The position numbers and the translations under genes are program-made. The notes below the pieces were generated by a model. It searched no databases. It saw only the letters and a program-made list of their open reading frames with translations, and had not been told where the DNA came from. From the NCBI GenBank assembly GCA_947650285.1, contig CANTFL010000007.1, forward strand, positions 1 to 64,000: a DNA stretch of 64,000 bases, written 5' to 3'. Shown here piece after piece: positions 62,001 through 64,000 of this stretch. Numbering within the stretch: the stretch's first letter is position 1; each line of letters starts with the position of its first letter. The stretch is from Hyaloperonospora brassicae. Lineage: Eukaryota > Oomycota > Peronosporomycetes > Peronosporales > Peronosporaceae.

Positions 62001-64000
62001 ATAAATTCTCCGGGGGAAATTGGGTTTTATAAATGCGAAGTTGTAATACGACCGTGTAATTACTTATAAAAGGTCGGATCGATTAAAAAATTGTGCATTA
62101 CTATTGCTGAGAAATTCCTATGATTTGTCGCTTATTATCGGACGTTTGCACATCTCACAATAATTATCGATGTATTGTGATGCTTACTTCGGGAGATGAA
62201 ACGATACATGCATACTGTCTATTGCTTAATCGGTATACTTACAAGAGATGTGCCTATCGCGTAGTTCTTCACAAGCTAGGGCGATTAACGGAACATAATT
62301 ATTCCCGGGTATTCACTCGTATAGTCATGATAGATCAGAAGTTATCATTTATTATATAGCTTTTCTACTTCAACATAAAGAAGTGGATATATTTAGTATC
62401 AGGTACGTGGCAATTACGGTGTGTGTTTTTCTTCAGATTGGACATTTATGAAAAAGAAAGAGTAATTGATAAAGATATTGACTATTGAAGTAGAATTATC
62501 GTTCTACCACGACATAACATCCCTGGAGATATTACTATTACATATGTATTATAAATCACGTTCTTGATCTGTTGCCATACTGCGGTTGCTCACTTAGGGT
62601 GGGCACGTGCTATTGACAATCTTTATGATTAATGTTAATGTTTGACTAACAAGTGCGACATATATACCATTATCGATACGTAAACAAGTCAAATACGGGT
62701 CCATAGAAGGCTTGCGATACCAATGATTTCGTGTCATATCACGCCATAGTATTAAATCTATACTTCAGTGGTCTTTGAACCAACTGTATCATTATGACAC
62801 AATTGTTATATCTTGCACCGCCTAATGCTTGTATATTTATGGCTACGTCTACGTCAGACCTAATTCGGTCGTGACGTCAATATCTGGAGTCATTGGACAA
62901 CATCGGACGACGTACAAATATACCTTCTAGAACCTTTCATGATCTATATAAATATATCCGAGGACATTTATTGGTCTCGATAAACCAGTAGGACTAGTAC
63001 AGTTTGTATAGTATATAAAACGATTGGCTCAGAGTATGTGAAGCAAGTTTTTTTCGAACTAAGTAAGGACTGAAACATTATACGTGTCACATTTTGCCTT
63101 CGCCTGCATAATCAAGTTAACAAATATCCGTTTTTTATACGATTTGCAACAATTCTAAGCATCATTCACCTTGAACAAACAAATCGTCCAATAGCGACAG
63201 GTTAACTAAATCTTGTTAGTCAGTCTACTTGCTATTACCACTAGTCATTTATCCCCTATGGATGCACGGTGACGCGTATTGCAAATTATTTCTATCGCTA
63301 TTCGTGTCCAATTGTTTGTGAATCAGGCGTGAGCTCAATAGCACCAGTACGAAGAAGCAATATAAAGTATCGTCCACTCTTTAAGTCTAAAAGATAAGAC
63401 AGTACTATGATCAACCAGTCAGGATCGACACTTTTTATAACAAATGTACGTCATCATAGCCGCATATTATTAGGATACAGTCGTTCGTAAGTTTGCGATT
63501 GTATATTAATTCTATTCAAAAGCCCTCTCAGTCATGCCAAATGCTTCTTTGTCCTATTGATAGTGCTCAAATTGCCCGAGTTCAACGTGGTGGTCTCGAA
63601 CTTTACCCTCTTAGCAATTATTTGCAATACCATCTGCAACAGCACCACCACGTTCCTGCCAACTGTAAGATATATATAAGCAAGTTTGCTCTAATTTTCT
63701 GGTGTTTATGATGTCTTCGGTCGTACCGTAACATGTCCCAATGTGTACGTGCCAATAAACTCGTACTGTCTCATCCATCCAATTAAACGATACCGCCAAC
63801 ATGGTAGCTACACATCACGATATATCCGTGCCAAGAAGACTAATGTAACTAGTTCAAAGAGAAGTGATCTCAAGATTTAACAGGGATAGCATAGCCAGTC
63901 TATGCTTTCAGCAACAATGCATCATTTTCTTCTAGCAGTACGACAACGCGACGAATGGAACTGTGAGAGCTTTAGATAATACAGTCATTTATCGGAGAAC
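59044..64000. other. AT-rich region without recognisable genes
   Basis: The first 800 bp are somewhat GC-richer than the rest and contain a 67-codon ORF (59610-59813) without recognisable features. TGTAAGCTAC occurs at about 59104 and again at about 59814, which could be old element ends but is short enough for chance. A short TA repeat lies near 60270. Nothing else is supported. Confidence 0.4.

Overview
The window falls into two very different parts. Positions 1 to 40614 are the right-hand end of a tandem array of a repeat of about 3.5 kb. Eleven complete units and one truncated unit are present, all in the same orientation, and the array enters from beyond the left edge. From about 41.4 kb to 64 kb the sequence is visibly AT-richer, single-copy and almost free of convincing genes. 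There are no bacterial operons, ribosome binding sites or rRNA genes, and I recognised no convincing tRNA.

The likely source is a eukaryote, and my best guess is an oomycete (water mould or downy mildew group). The main evidence is the sequence just upstream of the one credible gene in each unit. It matches, in order and spacing, the oomycete core promoter as I remember it: an initiator of YCAYTYY type, a flanking element of MWTTTNC type and a downstream element of SAASMMS type, about 60 bases before the ATG. The gene encodes a short secreted peptide, a common type in these organisms. This assignment is an inference and is moderately secure.

Each unit carries one copy of a 75-residue ORF at its right end. 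It has a clean signal peptide (predicted cleavage after VQA at residue 22), a charged linker starting with TEER, and a tail rich in His, Asp and Tyr. The rest of the unit is nearly identical from copy to copy, but the last 20 or so codons of this ORF come in several quite different versions, and two copies are frameshifted there. The distribution of tail versions does not follow the blocks of variants in the unit backbone, which suggests the tail is exchanged between copies separately. This array of amplified, tail-swapping secreted peptides is the most interesting feature of the window. A second possible secreted peptide (55 residues, three Cys) and several short tandem repeats lie elsewhere in the unit.

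Right of the array, after about 600 bp of unrelated sequence, two pieces of the unit reappear in inverted orientation (41229-41412 and 41871-42050), separated by about 460 bp that the unit lacks. The inner piece holds an open reading frame that is broken by a stop and frameshifts in every array unit. It therefore looks like a less decayed version of a gene fragment built into the unit, just upstream of the peptide promoter. Beyond 42 kb there are two related degenerate minisatellites 12 kb apart (46502-46675 and 58933-59043), a short possible remnant of the unit promoter region (45153-45196) and a few short ORFs that I could not assign.
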